Shown one piece after another: positions 53,504 to 62,890 of a DNA stretch of 64,000 nucleotides (positions are counted from its first letter, which is position 1; every line of letters begins with the position of its first letter). The notes under the pieces are model-generated. The model had not been told where the DNA came from and searched no databases. It saw nothing but the letters and a program-made list of their open reading frames with translations. This stretch comes from Candidatus Heimdallarchaeota archaeon (GTDB taxonomy: Archaea > Asgardarchaeota > Heimdallarchaeia > Heimdallarchaeales > Heimdallarchaeaceae): the NCBI GenBank assembly GCA_016840095.1, contig JAEOSZ010000006.1, positions 1-64,000 on the forward strand, written 5' to 3'. Position numbers and translations under genes: made by a program.

Positions 53504-54406
53504 ATGAGTCAAAATGACATAAGAATGTACAAAGAACTCTTAGATCTCCTCGAAAAAAGAATGGATGAAGGAGATATCGATAAAGCTAGTTATGCTGAGT
53601 TAAAGGAAAGGTATACTCAAAAATTAGAAACAACTAGACAAGAGTTTGAATTTAGAAAAGATGCACCTAACATAAAAGTATCGGGGTCAAAAACATTCAC
53701 TCAAGATGCTATTATAGTTTCAGGTGCTGCTACGATTTCAGGAGGAAAAATTGAGAGAGACATAAGAGTTTCTGGATCAGGTAAAATATCTGGAGATGTT
53801 GAATGCAATGCTTTACGTTGTTCAGGGGCAATGAAAGCATATGGAAATATACTAGCACATGGAGAAGTAAAATGCTCTGGATCATTTAGATGTGATAAAA
53901 ATCTGACAACTGATGAAAATGCTTCATTTAGTGGTTCAGCAAAAATCTATGGTGAAACTATAGTTAATGGTCACCTTACAGTGACTGGTTCATATAGAGG
54001 TACTAAGGACACTGTAGCTGTTAAAGGTGCCACTCTTACAGGTTCCACAATAATAGAGGGTAATCTTTTTTCAGAAAATTCTATTAAAATTGGTGGAAAA
54101 GCTCGAATTTTGAAAAATATAATCTGTGATAGTGTATTAATTGAAGGAAGAAGAACTGTATTTGAGTCTTTTTTCTTTAGAAGAGCAAAAAAACTAGTAA
54201 CTGTTGAAAAAAGTATTATCGCCCATAATGAAGTTGATATTCAAGATGTTAGGGTACTAAAGAATATCAAAGCTAGAACAGTAAGATTAGGTCCCAACAC
54301 AGTGGTAGAAGGAACAGTATACTATGTGGAAGATCTATTTATGGCTGATAGTGTAAGGTTAGAGAAAGAGCCAAAGAAAATATCTCAAGAGGAAATTAAA
54401 CTCTAG
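53504..54406 (+). CDS. Bactofilin-like polymer-forming protein
   Basis: A 300-residue protein. The first 50 residues form a SHOCT-like helical hairpin (YKELLDLLEKRMDEGDIDKASYAEL). From about residue 55 a right-handed beta-helix of bactofilin type runs to about 220, with repeated short beta units such as VSGAATISGG, VSGSGKISGD and CSGSFRCD. A gap around FESFFFRRAKK separates a final beta stretch. Bactofilins polymerise without nucleotides into cytoskeletal filaments. No transmembrane segment is seen. Confidence 0.8.
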   Translation: MSQNDIRMYKELLDLLEKRMDEGDIDKASYAELKERYTQKLETTRQEFEFRKDAPNIKVSGSKTFTQDAIIVSGAATISGGKIERDIRVSGSGKISGDVECNALRCSGAMKAYGNILAHGEVKCSGSFRCDKNLTTDENASFSGSAKIYGETIVNGHLTVTGSYRGTKDTVAVKGATLTGSTIIEGNLFSENSIKIGGKARILKNIICDSVLIEGRRTVFESFFFRRAKKLVTVEKSIIAHNEVDIQDVRVLKNIKARTVRLGPNTVVEGTVYYVEDLFMADSVRLEKEPKKISQEEIKL

Positions 54407-54449
54407 ATATTTTCTTCTTTTTATATTTCTCTAAGGTTTGGTATGCTTC

Positions 54450-55967
54450 CTATATCTGATACAATGAGGAGAATTTTTCTTTAAGATATTTTATATGGTA
54501 GTTTGGTGTGAGGTTTTCACCAGTTATGCTCTTAACCATATCTAAACAATCCAAGGTTCCACCTTTTTGGTGTATAGATGTTTCAAGCCATTCTCGGATT
54601 GGAGTAAATTTACCATTTTGTAATGAATCTTGCCAATTGGGCAAATCTCTAGATAGTTTAGCAGTCAATTGGGAGGATATTAAATCCCCAATTCCATAAC
54701 CAAAGAAATAACCATAATATTGGCTATACCAGTGTAAATCTTGCATCAATCCTAATGTATCGTTTGGAACATCTACACCTAAGTATTGCCTATATTTATC
54801 ATTCCAAACTTGAGGTAAATCTCTTGTATCTATTTTCCCAGCAAACCAATCTCGTTCTATTTCAAATCGGATTATTATATGTAAAATATAAGTTACTTCA
54901 TCAGCTTGTATTCTTATAAAACCAGGATTCACTGCATTTAGAGCAAAGTAAAAATCATCAAGAGAAATATCTTTGAATATACCATCCGTATCTTTTTGAA
55001 ATTGAGGATAATAATGATTCCAGAAATCTTTCGAGCTAGCGATTATATTCTCAAGAAATCTAGATTGTGATTCTCCAAAACTTGGAGATCCCATACGATA
55101 AATAGGCTGGTTAAACCATTCTTCTTTTCCTTGCAATGAATGAATTGCATGACCACATTCGTGTGCTCCGGCTAAAAAAGCAGATAAAACATGGTCCTCA
55201 TGATACTTTACCGTAACTCTAACATCTTTGAAACCCCCTCCAATAGTCAATGGATGTTCAACTTCAGCAATGTTGCCCACAGCATTTTCAGAATAGAAAT
55301 CATATTCTAAGAAGCGTGAAAGGTTTTCAACCATTTTTACTTGAGATGATCGTGGAACCTTCCTACTGATAAATGATCTATCTGGTTTTATATCTGACTC
55401 AGTGCATTTTTTGATGAAAGGTATAAGAAAGGATTTAACTTCATCAAACAGTTTAGTGAGTATTTCTACTCCAAATCCTTTGTCTCGACTATCAATAAGT
55501 GCATCAAAAGGATCATCCATATTTTTGGATTTAGCCAATAGTCTATTAGCCTCATCATTAAGAGAAAATAAATCTTCTAAATCAGGAAGAACCATTTGAA
55601 AGTCAGATTTTGCTTTAGCTTTTTTCCAAATTTCAAGAGTTTTGTTTGATTGGGCAGCAAGTTTTCCAACTAATTCAGAAGGAAGAGTTGTTCTATCATC
55701 ATAAGCTCTCCTTATCAATTCTACGTTTCGCTTTTGGAGATTATCAAGAGAAGTATCTCTTTCACATGAATCTAATAACTTACCTACTTCAGGTTTGGTG
55801 ATTAAACCATGTGTTTTTTGGCTTATATATTGAAATTGTTTTGCTCTTTGACCCACAGCAGCAGGTGGCATATGGGTATTCATATCCCAGTAAAGTACTC
55901 CACTAATTGAATTCAAAAGCTGAATTTCTTGATAAGTTTCCAATAATGCTTCGTATTCCCTACTCAT
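54450..55967 (-). CDS. Carboxypeptidase Taq-type metallopeptidase (M32)
   Basis: A zinc carboxypeptidase of family M32, 505 residues from the ATG at 55967. The zinc motif is HECGH in LAGAHECGHAIHS, the second-shell Glu is in FGESQSRFLEN, and the family RKVPRSSQ and GYGIGDL segments are present. It removes C-terminal residues from peptides in the cytoplasm. An in-frame ATG nine bases upstream is an alternative start. Confidence 0.93.
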   Translation of the reverse strand: MSREYEALLETYQEIQLLNSISGVLYWDMNTHMPPAAVGQRAKQFQYISQKTHGLITKPEVGKLLDSCERDTSLDNLQKRNVELIRRAYDDRTTLPSELVGKLAAQSNKTLEIWKKAKAKSDFQMVLPDLEDLFSLNDEANRLLAKSKNMDDPFDALIDSRDKGFGVEILTKLFDEVKSFLIPFIKKCTESDIKPDRSFISRKVPRSSQVKMVENLSRFLEYDFYSENAVGNIAEVEHPLTIGGGFKDVRVTVKYHEDHVLSAFLAGAHECGHAIHSLQGKEEWFNQPIYRMGSPSFGESQSRFLENIIASSKDFWNHYYPQFQKDTDGIFKDISLDDFYFALNAVNPGFIRIQADEVTYILHIIIRFEIERDWFAGKIDTRDLPQVWNDKYRQYLGVDVPNDTLGLMQDLHWYSQYYGYFFGYGIGDLISSQLTAKLSRDLPNWQDSLQNGKFTPIREWLETSIHQKGGTLDCLDMVKSITGENLTPNYHIKYLKEKFSSLYQI

Positions 55968-56042
55968 TATTATCATTAACAGAAAAACGAATAATGTTCA
56001 AAAATGTTATCCATTGGATAGAAAAAGAAAAAAGGAAACAGG

Positions 56043-57293
56043 TTATTTGTTTCCAAGATAATTTGCTTTATCCCCTAACTGTTCTTCAATACGTAACAAC
56101 TGATTATATTTAGCAGTTCGTTCTCCTCTTGCAGGAGCACCTGTTTTTATTCTTTCAGCACCCAGTGCAACTGCTAAATCAGCAATGAAAGCATCTTCAG
56201 TCTCTCCTGATCTGTGTGAAATATTAATACCCCAACCATTATCACGAGCAAGATTAGCTGCTTGGATAGATTCAGTTAGTGTTCCTATTTGGTTTACTTT
56301 CAACAAGAGATAATTAGCCGCTTTCTTGTCTATAGCCATCTGTATTCTTTTTGGGTTAGTTACTGTTAAATCATCAGCTACTACAGATATATCTGGTAAC
56401 TTAGCATGTAGCTCTGCAAAAGAATCAAAATCATTTTCATCAAATGGATCTTCCATTGAAATTATTGGGTATTTCTCGGCAAGATCAATATAATAATCGA
56501 CAAGTTCACTTCCAGTTAAATTCTTTCCATCAACTTCGTATAAAGAATTTTCAAAGAATTCAGATGCAGCTGAATCCAGACCGATGGAGATTTGTTTTCC
56601 AGGTCTATATCCAGCATCTTCAATTGCTTCTACAAGCATATCCAAAGCTTCAGGAGCTGTATCAACTGGACTACCAAAACCACCTTCGTCGCCCAAGTTA
56701 ATTGCAGACGGACCAAATTTCTTTAGATTGTTTCTAAGAACCTGATAGACTTCACAAGTTGCTCTCAATGCTTCATCATACTTTTTGAAACCATGAGGAA
56801 TTAGCATAAATTCTTGGATTTTTAGATTTCCACCTGCATGTTTTCCTCCATTAATCACATTCAGCATAGGAACAGGCAAACTTGTTGCTTCCTTATTCAA
56901 GTACTCATAAATTGGAAGGTTCAATCCATCCGCTGCAGCTTTACATACAGCTAATGAAACCCCAAGCATTGCGTTTGCTCCAAGTTTAGACTTGTTTTCT
57001 GTCCCATCAATTTCCAACATTAAATTATCTATTGCTTCCTGTTCAGTAACCTCCATCCCAATTACTTTGGGAGCAATTAGCTTGTTAATGTTATTTAGAG
57101 CTTTTAAGACACCCTTTCCAAGGAACCGTTTGTCTTTATCTCTTAATTCGAGTGCTTCATGTTCTCCGGTAGAAGCTCCAGAAGGCACTAAGGCACGACC
57201 AAAGCCTTCTGATGTGTAAACATCAACCTCAACAGTAGGATTTCCTCTTGAATCTATTATCTCACGAGGAATTATTTTTGTTATTTTAGGCAT
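56043..57293 (-). CDS. eno: Enolase
   Basis: Interconverts 2-phosphoglycerate and phosphoenolpyruvate in glycolysis and gluconeogenesis. Intact family motifs: [51 protein letters not shown], the catalytic Lys in [11 protein letters not shown], and SHRSGETED. 416 residues from the ATG at 57293, normal length. No glycolytic neighbours. Confidence 0.97.
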   Translation of the reverse strand: MPKITKIIPREIIDSRGNPTVEVDVYTSEGFGRALVPSGASTGEHEALELRDKDKRFLGKGVLKALNNINKLIAPKVIGMEVTEQEAIDNLMLEIDGTENKSKLGANAMLGVSLAVCKAAADGLNLPIYEYLNKEATSLPVPMLNVINGGKHAGGNLKIQEFMLIPHGFKKYDEALRATCEVYQVLRNNLKKFGPSAINLGDEGGFGSPVDTAPEALDMLVEAIEDAGYRPGKQISIGLDSAASEFFENSLYEVDGKNLTGSELVDYYIDLAEKYPIISMEDPFDENDFDSFAELHAKLPDISVVADDLTVTNPKRIQMAIDKKAANYLLLKVNQIGTLTESIQAANLARDNGWGINISHRSGETEDAFIADLAVALGAERIKTGAPARGERTAKYNQLLRIEEQLGDKANYLGNK

Positions 57294-57347
57294 AGTAATC
57301 AATGAAGAAAATAAAGCAAGGTTATTAAGGATTTTTCCATGTATATC

Positions 57348-58346
57348 TCATTTCTTAAAATGCTCAAATCCTTCTTCTGAGAGAGTATAATTTGAGTACT
57401 CTTTATCCAAAATAATGATGTTGTTATGAGTAGAATTAAAACAACCAATTTTCTGAATAAACAAATTATTGTCTTCTGCGTGTTTTAACAGCTCTTCTTC
57501 CAATTCTGGAATAATTGAAAAGATAAGTTCAAACTCTTCTCCTCCATTAAAAACTAAATCTAATAGATTAATATCTTCATCATTTACATAAGATTCCACA
57601 TCAGGGTGAATAGGTACTTCTTTTACATCTATTCCCATTTTGTTTATTTCTGACAACTCCTTTAGAGTTATTAACAATCCATCTGAACTATCCATACATG
57701 TATTGATTGATATTTCTTTGAATAAGTCTAGATAATTCATTTTTGCTTTCGGTTCAAGAGTAGCGGACAATACTAAATCGATCAGTTCAACAGGTATTTG
57801 TTCATTATGCAATAGTTTCTTGTATCCTAGAGAAGTTAATCCAAAAAGACCTGATGAAAAAATCAAATCTCCATCTTTTGCACCTTGTCTTGGAATAAGT
57901 TTTTCTTTTTCACAGACTCCAAATGAAATCAAATCTATTATGATATCATCTGCTTCATTTAAATCTCCTCCAAGATATAATGTTCCATAATCACTGCATT
58001 GATTTCTTATTCCAAAAATTATATCTTTAGCTTTTGAAACTTCCAAATCTGAAGGAAATCCAATACTAGCAAGGCAACCTAAAGGTACTGTGTTCTTAGC
58101 AACTAAATCACTCACTGACATAGTAACAGCTTTTCTCCCTATTTGTTCTAAACTCATTCCTGGTAAAACATCTGTTTTATTAACTAACATATCAGCATTA
58201 ATTACCAAAATATCTCTAGAAGGCAGTGGAAAAGTTGATGCATCTTCATTGAAAGGCAGTACAGGAGTGTCGACTAATTCAGTTAGCTGAGATAGAAAAG
58301 TTTTCTCTCCAATATCTTCCATTGTTGAATCTGATTTTTTACTCAT
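57348..58346 (-). CDS. thiL: Thiamine-monophosphate kinase
   Basis: Phosphorylates thiamine monophosphate to the diphosphate cofactor. The 332-residue PurM-like protein shows the N-terminal DADMLV-type segment (ILVINADMLV), the metal site GGDLNEADDIIID, GLFGLTSLGYK, CMDSSDGLL and NGGEEFELIF. Transcribed alone between the enolase gene and a Yip1-like gene. Confidence 0.9.
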   Translation of the reverse strand: MSKKSDSTMEDIGEKTFLSQLTELVDTPVLPFNEDASTFPLPSRDILVINADMLVNKTDVLPGMSLEQIGRKAVTMSVSDLVAKNTVPLGCLASIGFPSDLEVSKAKDIIFGIRNQCSDYGTLYLGGDLNEADDIIIDLISFGVCEKEKLIPRQGAKDGDLIFSSGLFGLTSLGYKKLLHNEQIPVELIDLVLSATLEPKAKMNYLDLFKEISINTCMDSSDGLLITLKELSEINKMGIDVKEVPIHPDVESYVNDEDINLLDLVFNGGEEFELIFSIIPELEEELLKHAEDNNLFIQKIGCFNSTHNNIIILDKEYSNYTLSEEGFEHFKK

Positions 58347-58458
58347 TTTCTTCCCTTAACATGATTATAAAAAAGCAATATCAAAAGAATTTCTGCTAAT
58401 ATCATGATTTCACTTTACAAAAAGAGAAAATAGAAGAAGGAAAATAGAATAACCCCTG

Positions 58459-59295
58459 TTATCCCATTACACTGGCAAAATAGAAGAAGAATACAAATAG
58501 TGCTATTGGAACTGCAATGGTTACAAATGCATTTACCCATGCCATTTTACCAATAACTCTCAACGATATAGATGCATATACTATCATTATAATCCATAGA
58601 ATAATCATCAAGCCTTTAAAAATCCATAAAGGTATGCTTCCTCCTCCAAAATTAATAAAGTAAATGTAGTCCGCAAATTCTGAAAAACTAACAGAACCAC
58701 CTAGACCACCTGATGGTGCCATAAGCGTGAAGAAGATACCAAGAAATTCTCCAGCAGCGATTGGAGCAAGAGAATAACCGATAATAGCTCTGAACTGCTT
58801 TGTGGTTGCTTCTGAACCCAACATAGCACCAAACTTGGACATCAACCAAGTAGATATGAAAATAAACATCTTCAACATTATCCATATAACAAAAGGCATG
58901 ATGAAGAAAACAACCAAGAACAGGATAAAATTAAGTCCTATAGTAATAGTCCACTTTTCGGGATCTGAAAGTCCAGGTCCAAAAATGAATTCTGTTGAAT
59001 AATCTACACCTGATTTTAACATAACCATATAATATCTTAGTGCGAGAAACAATGAGTATAACAACAGTATAATGTTTCCTCCTTTCTTTTCTGTAGCAAT
59101 AGCTATTTCTTCACTAGTTCTGAAAGGATGTCTGAAGAAATTATACATTCTTATAAAAACTTCTTTCATTGATGGTTTGAAAGAGAACTTTTTCAGCTCA
59201 TATTCTAAAAGTCCAAAACCGCAAAACGGACAAACAGAGTATTCAAGTGGAACTGTCTCGGAACAACTAGGACATTTTTGTGTACTTTCACTCAT
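58459..59295 (-). CDS. Zinc-ribbon Yip1-like membrane protein
   Basis: A 278-residue protein. An N-terminal double-CxxC ribbon (CPSC at about 8-11, CPFC near 24) is followed by a linker and five transmembrane helices with the RHPFRTSEEIA segment that introduces Yip1-type domains. Eukaryotic YIP proteins act with Rab GTPases in membrane traffic, but Yip1-fold proteins are also widespread in prokaryotes, so no trafficking role can be claimed. Start at the ATG 59295 rather than the TTG at 59304. Confidence 0.75.
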   Translation of the reverse strand: MSESTQKCPSCSETVPLEYSVCPFCGFGLLEYELKKFSFKPSMKEVFIRMYNFFRHPFRTSEEIAIATEKKGGNIILLLYSLFLALRYYMVMLKSGVDYSTEFIFGPGLSDPEKWTITIGLNFILFLVVFFIMPFVIWIMLKMFIFISTWLMSKFGAMLGSEATTKQFRAIIGYSLAPIAAGEFLGIFFTLMAPSGGLGGSVSFSEFADYIYFINFGGGSIPLWIFKGLMIILWIIMIVYASISLRVIGKMAWVNAFVTIAVPIALFVFFFYFASVMG

Positions 59296-59394
59296 GTTGC
59301 TCAAATCTCTATATTGATTTATGTTTAATATCTGTTGTGGCTAGTTAATGAAAACCTTTGTGATAAATGTAAGGGGTAAAAGAAATATAAAAAA

Positions 59395-60147
59395 TCATCT
59401 TTTTGTTTTGACGAAACGCTTCTTCATAAGTCTAAGAATAGGGACAAAAGCAGTTATCAAAATCAGATAAGAAAAATCCATTGATACTCTTTTTGTAAAT
59501 CCTTCAATTTCTAAATTTGTACCCCTAAGTTCTATTGATAAATTATAGAACCCAAATGAAGTTATTCCTTTTAATAAGACTCCAGAAGTAGAATGATAAT
59601 ATAGGGTAGTATATTGACCATAGTAATCAACAGTATCGAATTTCATAACGTCATAGAATTTGGGAGCATCACTAATTGAATGCTCAAAATTTCTAACTTC
59701 TTCTGTGGTAGTATTAGTAGATTGAACCATTGATTGAATATTTTGCCAATCTGAAGCATTAGCAAAGAATCCACCATTCCAGGTTCCAATACTAATAGTT
59801 AATCCAAATGCCGTATCAACATTTCTAACATTGATAAAAGTAGTATTAGTTGTAGAATTACCCAAAAACAGATAACCGCTTATGTTAGCTTCAGTTACTG
59901 ACATTATTAAGAACTGTATAAAATCTCCAGCAGTAACAGACCAATTTCCAAAATAGTTAAAGGTTGGAGATGCACCATAAAAAACATTCTCAGTATCACT
60001 TGCTTCTAAAACTTCATACGATAACAAATTTCCTAATTCCAATTCAATGGATGCTGTAACAGATTGAAAGTTTAAACATGTAATCAAGAAGAGAACAGCT
60101 GTTAATGCAAAGATGGTTGTTGATTTCTGGTTTTTTAGTAAATTCAT
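59395..60147 (-). CDS. Secreted, C-terminally anchored protein of unknown function
   Basis: A 250-residue exported protein. The first 35 residues are a signal peptide; the body is Thr/Asn/Tyr-rich with many N-x-S/T sequons. The C-terminus has SYLILITAFVPIL followed by a basic tail (KKRFVKTKR), similar in order and spacing to that of the protein at 3486-4445. It may be an archaeosortase substrate or a plain anchored protein. Function unknown. Confidence 0.7.
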   Translation of the reverse strand: MNLLKNQKSTTIFALTAVLFLITCLNFQSVTASIELELGNLLSYEVLEASDTENVFYGASPTFNYFGNWSVTAGDFIQFLIMSVTEANISGYLFLGNSTTNTTFINVRNVDTAFGLTISIGTWNGGFFANASDWQNIQSMVQSTNTTTEEVRNFEHSISDAPKFYDVMKFDTVDYYGQYTTLYYHSTSGVLLKGITSFGFYNLSIELRGTNLEIEGFTKRVSMDFSYLILITAFVPILRLMKKRFVKTKR

Positions 60148-60183
60148 ATTGATCATTCAGAATAATTCTTCTTAAGGGAATTT

Positions 60184-60276
60184 TGGCGGACCAGGCAGGA
60201 TTCGAACCTGCGACCCCCAGCTGTCTTCAGTTTAAACTTCCGAAGGCTGGTGCCTTATCCGCTAGACTACTGGCCC
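60184..60276 (-). tRNA. tRNA-Arg (TCG), intron-containing, CCA end encoded
   Basis: On the minus strand GGGCCAG pairs with CTGGTCC, followed by G73 and an encoded CCA (60184-60186). D arm GTCT/AGGC, anticodon stem CCAGC/GCTGG, loop CTTCGGA with anticodon TCG, and T arm GCAGG-TTCGAAT-CCTGC. A 17-base intron lies between positions 37 and 38. The splice site is a textbook bulge-helix-bulge: central helix CTTC/GAAG, three-base bulges GGA and ACA, and an intron hairpin AGT-TTAA-ACT. It reads CGA (and by wobble possibly CGG) arginine codons. Confidence 0.95.
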
Positions 60277-60378
60277 ATGCTGATTTTCTTTTTCATTATA
60301 CTTTTTATTTCTTCTGTTGAAAGCTTATACAGAATTGTTGTTAGAATAAGGAATATAATTTTGGAAAAAGAGATAGTT

Positions 60379-61614
60379 CTATCTTGGAATTCCATTCTCA
60401 ATCCATGATTTCAGGAGTCTCTCAAATTCCTTTTTCTTCTTAATTGATTGTGTTTGATATGCATAAATTTGCGACATTGCTAATCCTCCTAGTTCAACGT
60501 ATGCCTCATCCATATCACAAATGGCTGATATTCTGGCTTTCCAATTTTCATCAGTGTCAGCTTGTTCTGCATAAGACATAAACAGTTTCAAAATCTTTTC
60601 GATTTTTGAAGAAACAGCTGATTCTTCTGTAACAGGTTTTGTGCTTACATCTACTTTAGCAGGTTTAGATTCTTCTCTTGGTTTAGGCTTTGGTTTAGGC
60701 TCAGGTTTAGGCTCAGCTTTTGGAGGAGGTGTTGATTCTGCTTTAGGTGCGGGTGTAGACGATGGTTTATCTTCAAGTTCTGCAAATATGTTCTCCTTAA
60801 TCATAGGTTTTGAGGAGGCACTAGATGAGGTGGGCATTGATTCTTTCTTAGGAGAATAACTAATTTTAGCAGGTTCTGTCCTTACGGGAGTTGATTCCTT
60901 CTTTTCAGAAATTGGAGTAGCGAACTTTATTTGATCTGGTGAGATTGTTTCTGCTGTCTTAGGTGCTGGCATAGAACCAGTAGAAGTTGAAACAGACATT
61001 GGTTTTGAAGGAGATGTATAAGCATCATTGGGAACTGATAAGGTTATGTGAGGCATCTGCCTTGCATTAATGATTGCTTCTAATCCAATATCGATTGATT
61101 CAACTACTGTTTTCAATGCAGGTGTTTCAGCTCCAAATTTCAGTACTTTTTCCTTTAAGGTTTGACTTCCAGCAGTCATTAAACTGAGTTTCTTCTTGAG
61201 ATCCACATTTTCTTCTTGCAGTTTTTCTTCTCCTTTTTCTGCTTCAGTTTCAATTGATTCAATTGACCCCATAAGTGCATGCATCTGCAATTTTAGTTCT
61301 TCCCTTTCAGCATTGAATAAATCTTGCTGCAATCTTGTATCTTCAATTTCTTTATCCAAATCAACTTTTTCCTTTTGTAAATCTTCAACTAATTTAGATA
61401 ACTGATCTAGTTCTGTTGTAAGTTCACGAACTTTTTCATCTGATTGTGTTTGAGACATTTTTTCTTGGAGTTTCTCAAATAACTTAATTCTACGCATTGC
61501 TAGTTGAGGAGAAATATTTTCCTTTTGCATGAAATTAAGAATATACTCTAAATCATGAGGTTGGATGCTGTACTTCTTAAGAAGCTCTTCTATGGAAACT
61601 GGATTTTCAGTCAT
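60379..61614 (-). CDS. Coiled-coil protein with Pro/Lys-rich linker
   Basis: A 411-residue soluble protein. A helical N-terminal domain (about 1-45, SIEELLKKYSIQPHDLEYIL) leads into a long coiled coil (about 50-150), then a low-complexity Ser/Pro/Lys linker (about 200-330) that includes a PKPEPKPKPKP stretch, and a helical C-terminal domain of about 85 residues. No family is recognised. It is divergent from a polytopic membrane protein gene. The architecture suggests a scaffold or tether, by inference only. Confidence 0.65.
   Translation of the reverse strand: MTENPVSIEELLKKYSIQPHDLEYILNFMQKENISPQLAMRRIKLFEKLQEKMSQTQSDEKVRELTTELDQLSKLVEDLQKEKVDLDKEIEDTRLQQDLFNAEREELKLQMHALMGSIESIETEAEKGEEKLQEENVDLKKKLSLMTAGSQTLKEKVLKFGAETPALKTVVESIDIGLEAIINARQMPHITLSVPNDAYTSPSKPMSVSTSTGSMPAPKTAETISPDQIKFATPISEKKESTPVRTEPAKISYSPKKESMPTSSSASSKPMIKENIFAELEDKPSSTPAPKAESTPPPKAEPKPEPKPKPKPREESKPAKVDVSTKPVTEESAVSSKIEKILKLFMSYAEQADTDENWKARISAICDMDEAYVELGGLAMSQIYAYQTQSIKKKKEFERLLKSWIENGIPR
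60680..60714 (-). repeat. Tandem 12-base repeat encoding the Lys-Pro tract
   Basis: Three near-identical 12-base units around GGTTTAGGCT (plus-strand reading) encode alternating KPEP/KPKP residues in the linker of the coiled-coil protein. It is a coding minisatellite likely to vary in copy number between strains. Confidence 0.7.
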
Positions 61615-61742
61615 AACCTTCAATAGATTATACTTAGAATTAACTTAATAAAGTTTAGTTGTTGACGGGAAAAGGAAACGTTTTTTTATCTGGAAAGTCA
61701 ATTCTCTCCAAGGTGCTTTATGTGGTTGACACTAGAGGATTA

Positions 61743-62780
61743 ATGATTAACAGGTTAATTGTTTTATTACAGATTTTCATCTTTCCAACATATTTCTTCA
61801 TTTGGATGAATGTTGAACCAATGAAAAGTGCATCTCTGAGTGGTTTCTTCTTCTGGACAAGTAATAATCCACTGGAGGGAACAGGTGAACTAATTATTCT
61901 ACGGATATTGGCTCCTATAATATTTGCACTTCCATTCACATTAGCTTCCATAATAAGAGCAACTAGAATTGCAAATTCATATGAACTCATGTGGAGAGCT
62001 ATGGGAAAGGTTAGAATCGACACCAAAGTTTTCTATATGGTTAATGCTATGTTCTGTTTATTCTTCTTAATTTTCCCTTTTACCGCTCCAATTATTGCAG
62101 TTTTTGGATCCTTCTTTGCGGTTAAGTTAATTTTACATGCTTTTGGTATCAAGAAAAATGTTCCTACTATTCTTGTTGTTATTCCTGGATTGTTTCTTGC
62201 AGCAATTCCATTAATGATTACAATATCATTTTTTGCTCAGTATTCTACAATATTTGTACCTATATGGCAAATTTGGACAGGGTATTCTCCAATCTTCTAC
62301 GGGATTGTTTTATGTTTAGCATGTGCTATGGCAATTGGAAATTTCATCATGTTTCTACGAGAAGGAGCATCTGAAGTATCTTATACAAAAACAATATCAG
62401 ATCGCATAGGTTTGTTTATTAAAATTTTATTATTTGTTGGGATTCTTATGCTGTTTATCTTTGTAGATAATAATGGAGCATCTTTAGCTGATTGGAATTC
62501 TTCAGGACTTGCTATGTTCATAATTAACATCGTTGCCATAGTCTTAGGTGGTTTTGAAACAATTGTAAGATGGCGTAAGGGACATGCTAAAGAAGGTGGA
62601 GGTGGTGGAGGGGCTGGAACTCTTATGGTACCTATCTTCATTGGTGTAAATTTCTTTATCAGATATTTTGCACGACCAGACATAGTTGTTACAATTATAG
62701 TATCAATCTCAGCTCTTATCTTCTTTGGGCTTTTCATAGCTGCATACAGATATGCTAATGATGAAACACTATTTGAGTAA
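61743..62780 (+). CDS. Polytopic membrane protein of unknown function
   Basis: A 345-residue protein with about nine transmembrane helices and a GGGGGGAG-type glycine run near residue 287 that links the last two helices to the rest. I do not recognise the family. The frame is open from a TTG at 61659, but the ATG at 61743 follows an AGAGGA ribosome binding site and begins just before the first membrane helix. It is divergent from the coiled-coil gene, 128 bases away. Confidence 0.65.
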   Translation: MINRLIVLLQIFIFPTYFFIWMNVEPMKSASLSGFFFWTSNNPLEGTGELIILRILAPIIFALPFTLASIIRATRIANSYELMWRAMGKVRIDTKVFYMVNAMFCLFFLIFPFTAPIIAVFGSFFAVKLILHAFGIKKNVPTILVVIPGLFLAAIPLMITISFFAQYSTIFVPIWQIWTGYSPIFYGIVLCLACAMAIGNFIMFLREGASEVSYTKTISDRIGLFIKILLFVGILMLFIFVDNNGASLADWNSSGLAMFIINIVAIVLGGFETIVRWRKGHAKEGGGGGGAGTLMVPIFIGVNFFIRYFARPDIVVTIIVSISALIFFGLFIAAYRYANDETLFE

Positions 62781-62830
62781 TTGAATCACTAAGGTTTATC
62801 AAGGAATTGACAAACAATTCCTAACCAAAA

Positions 62831-62840
62831 TTTTTATATG
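62831..62840 (+). promoter_or_regulatory. TATA box of the ATPase E-subunit gene
   Basis: TTTTTATATG lies 51 bases before the atpE start. It indicates that a new transcript begins here, with a leader of about 25-30 bases. Confidence 0.5.
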
Positions 62841-62890
62841 CCGACTTATGAAGACCTTATCAAATTCTCCCTAAGTCTGAGAGGGTTCCA

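Noticed and set aside
60680..60714. GGTTTAG repeats resembling telomere or CRISPR units
   Set aside because: Only three 12-base units, in frame inside a gene and encoding a Lys-Pro tract; no spacers.
62381..62737. 118-codon minus-strand frame with a Pro run
   Set aside because: The Pro run is the antisense of the Gly-rich linker in the membrane protein gene.
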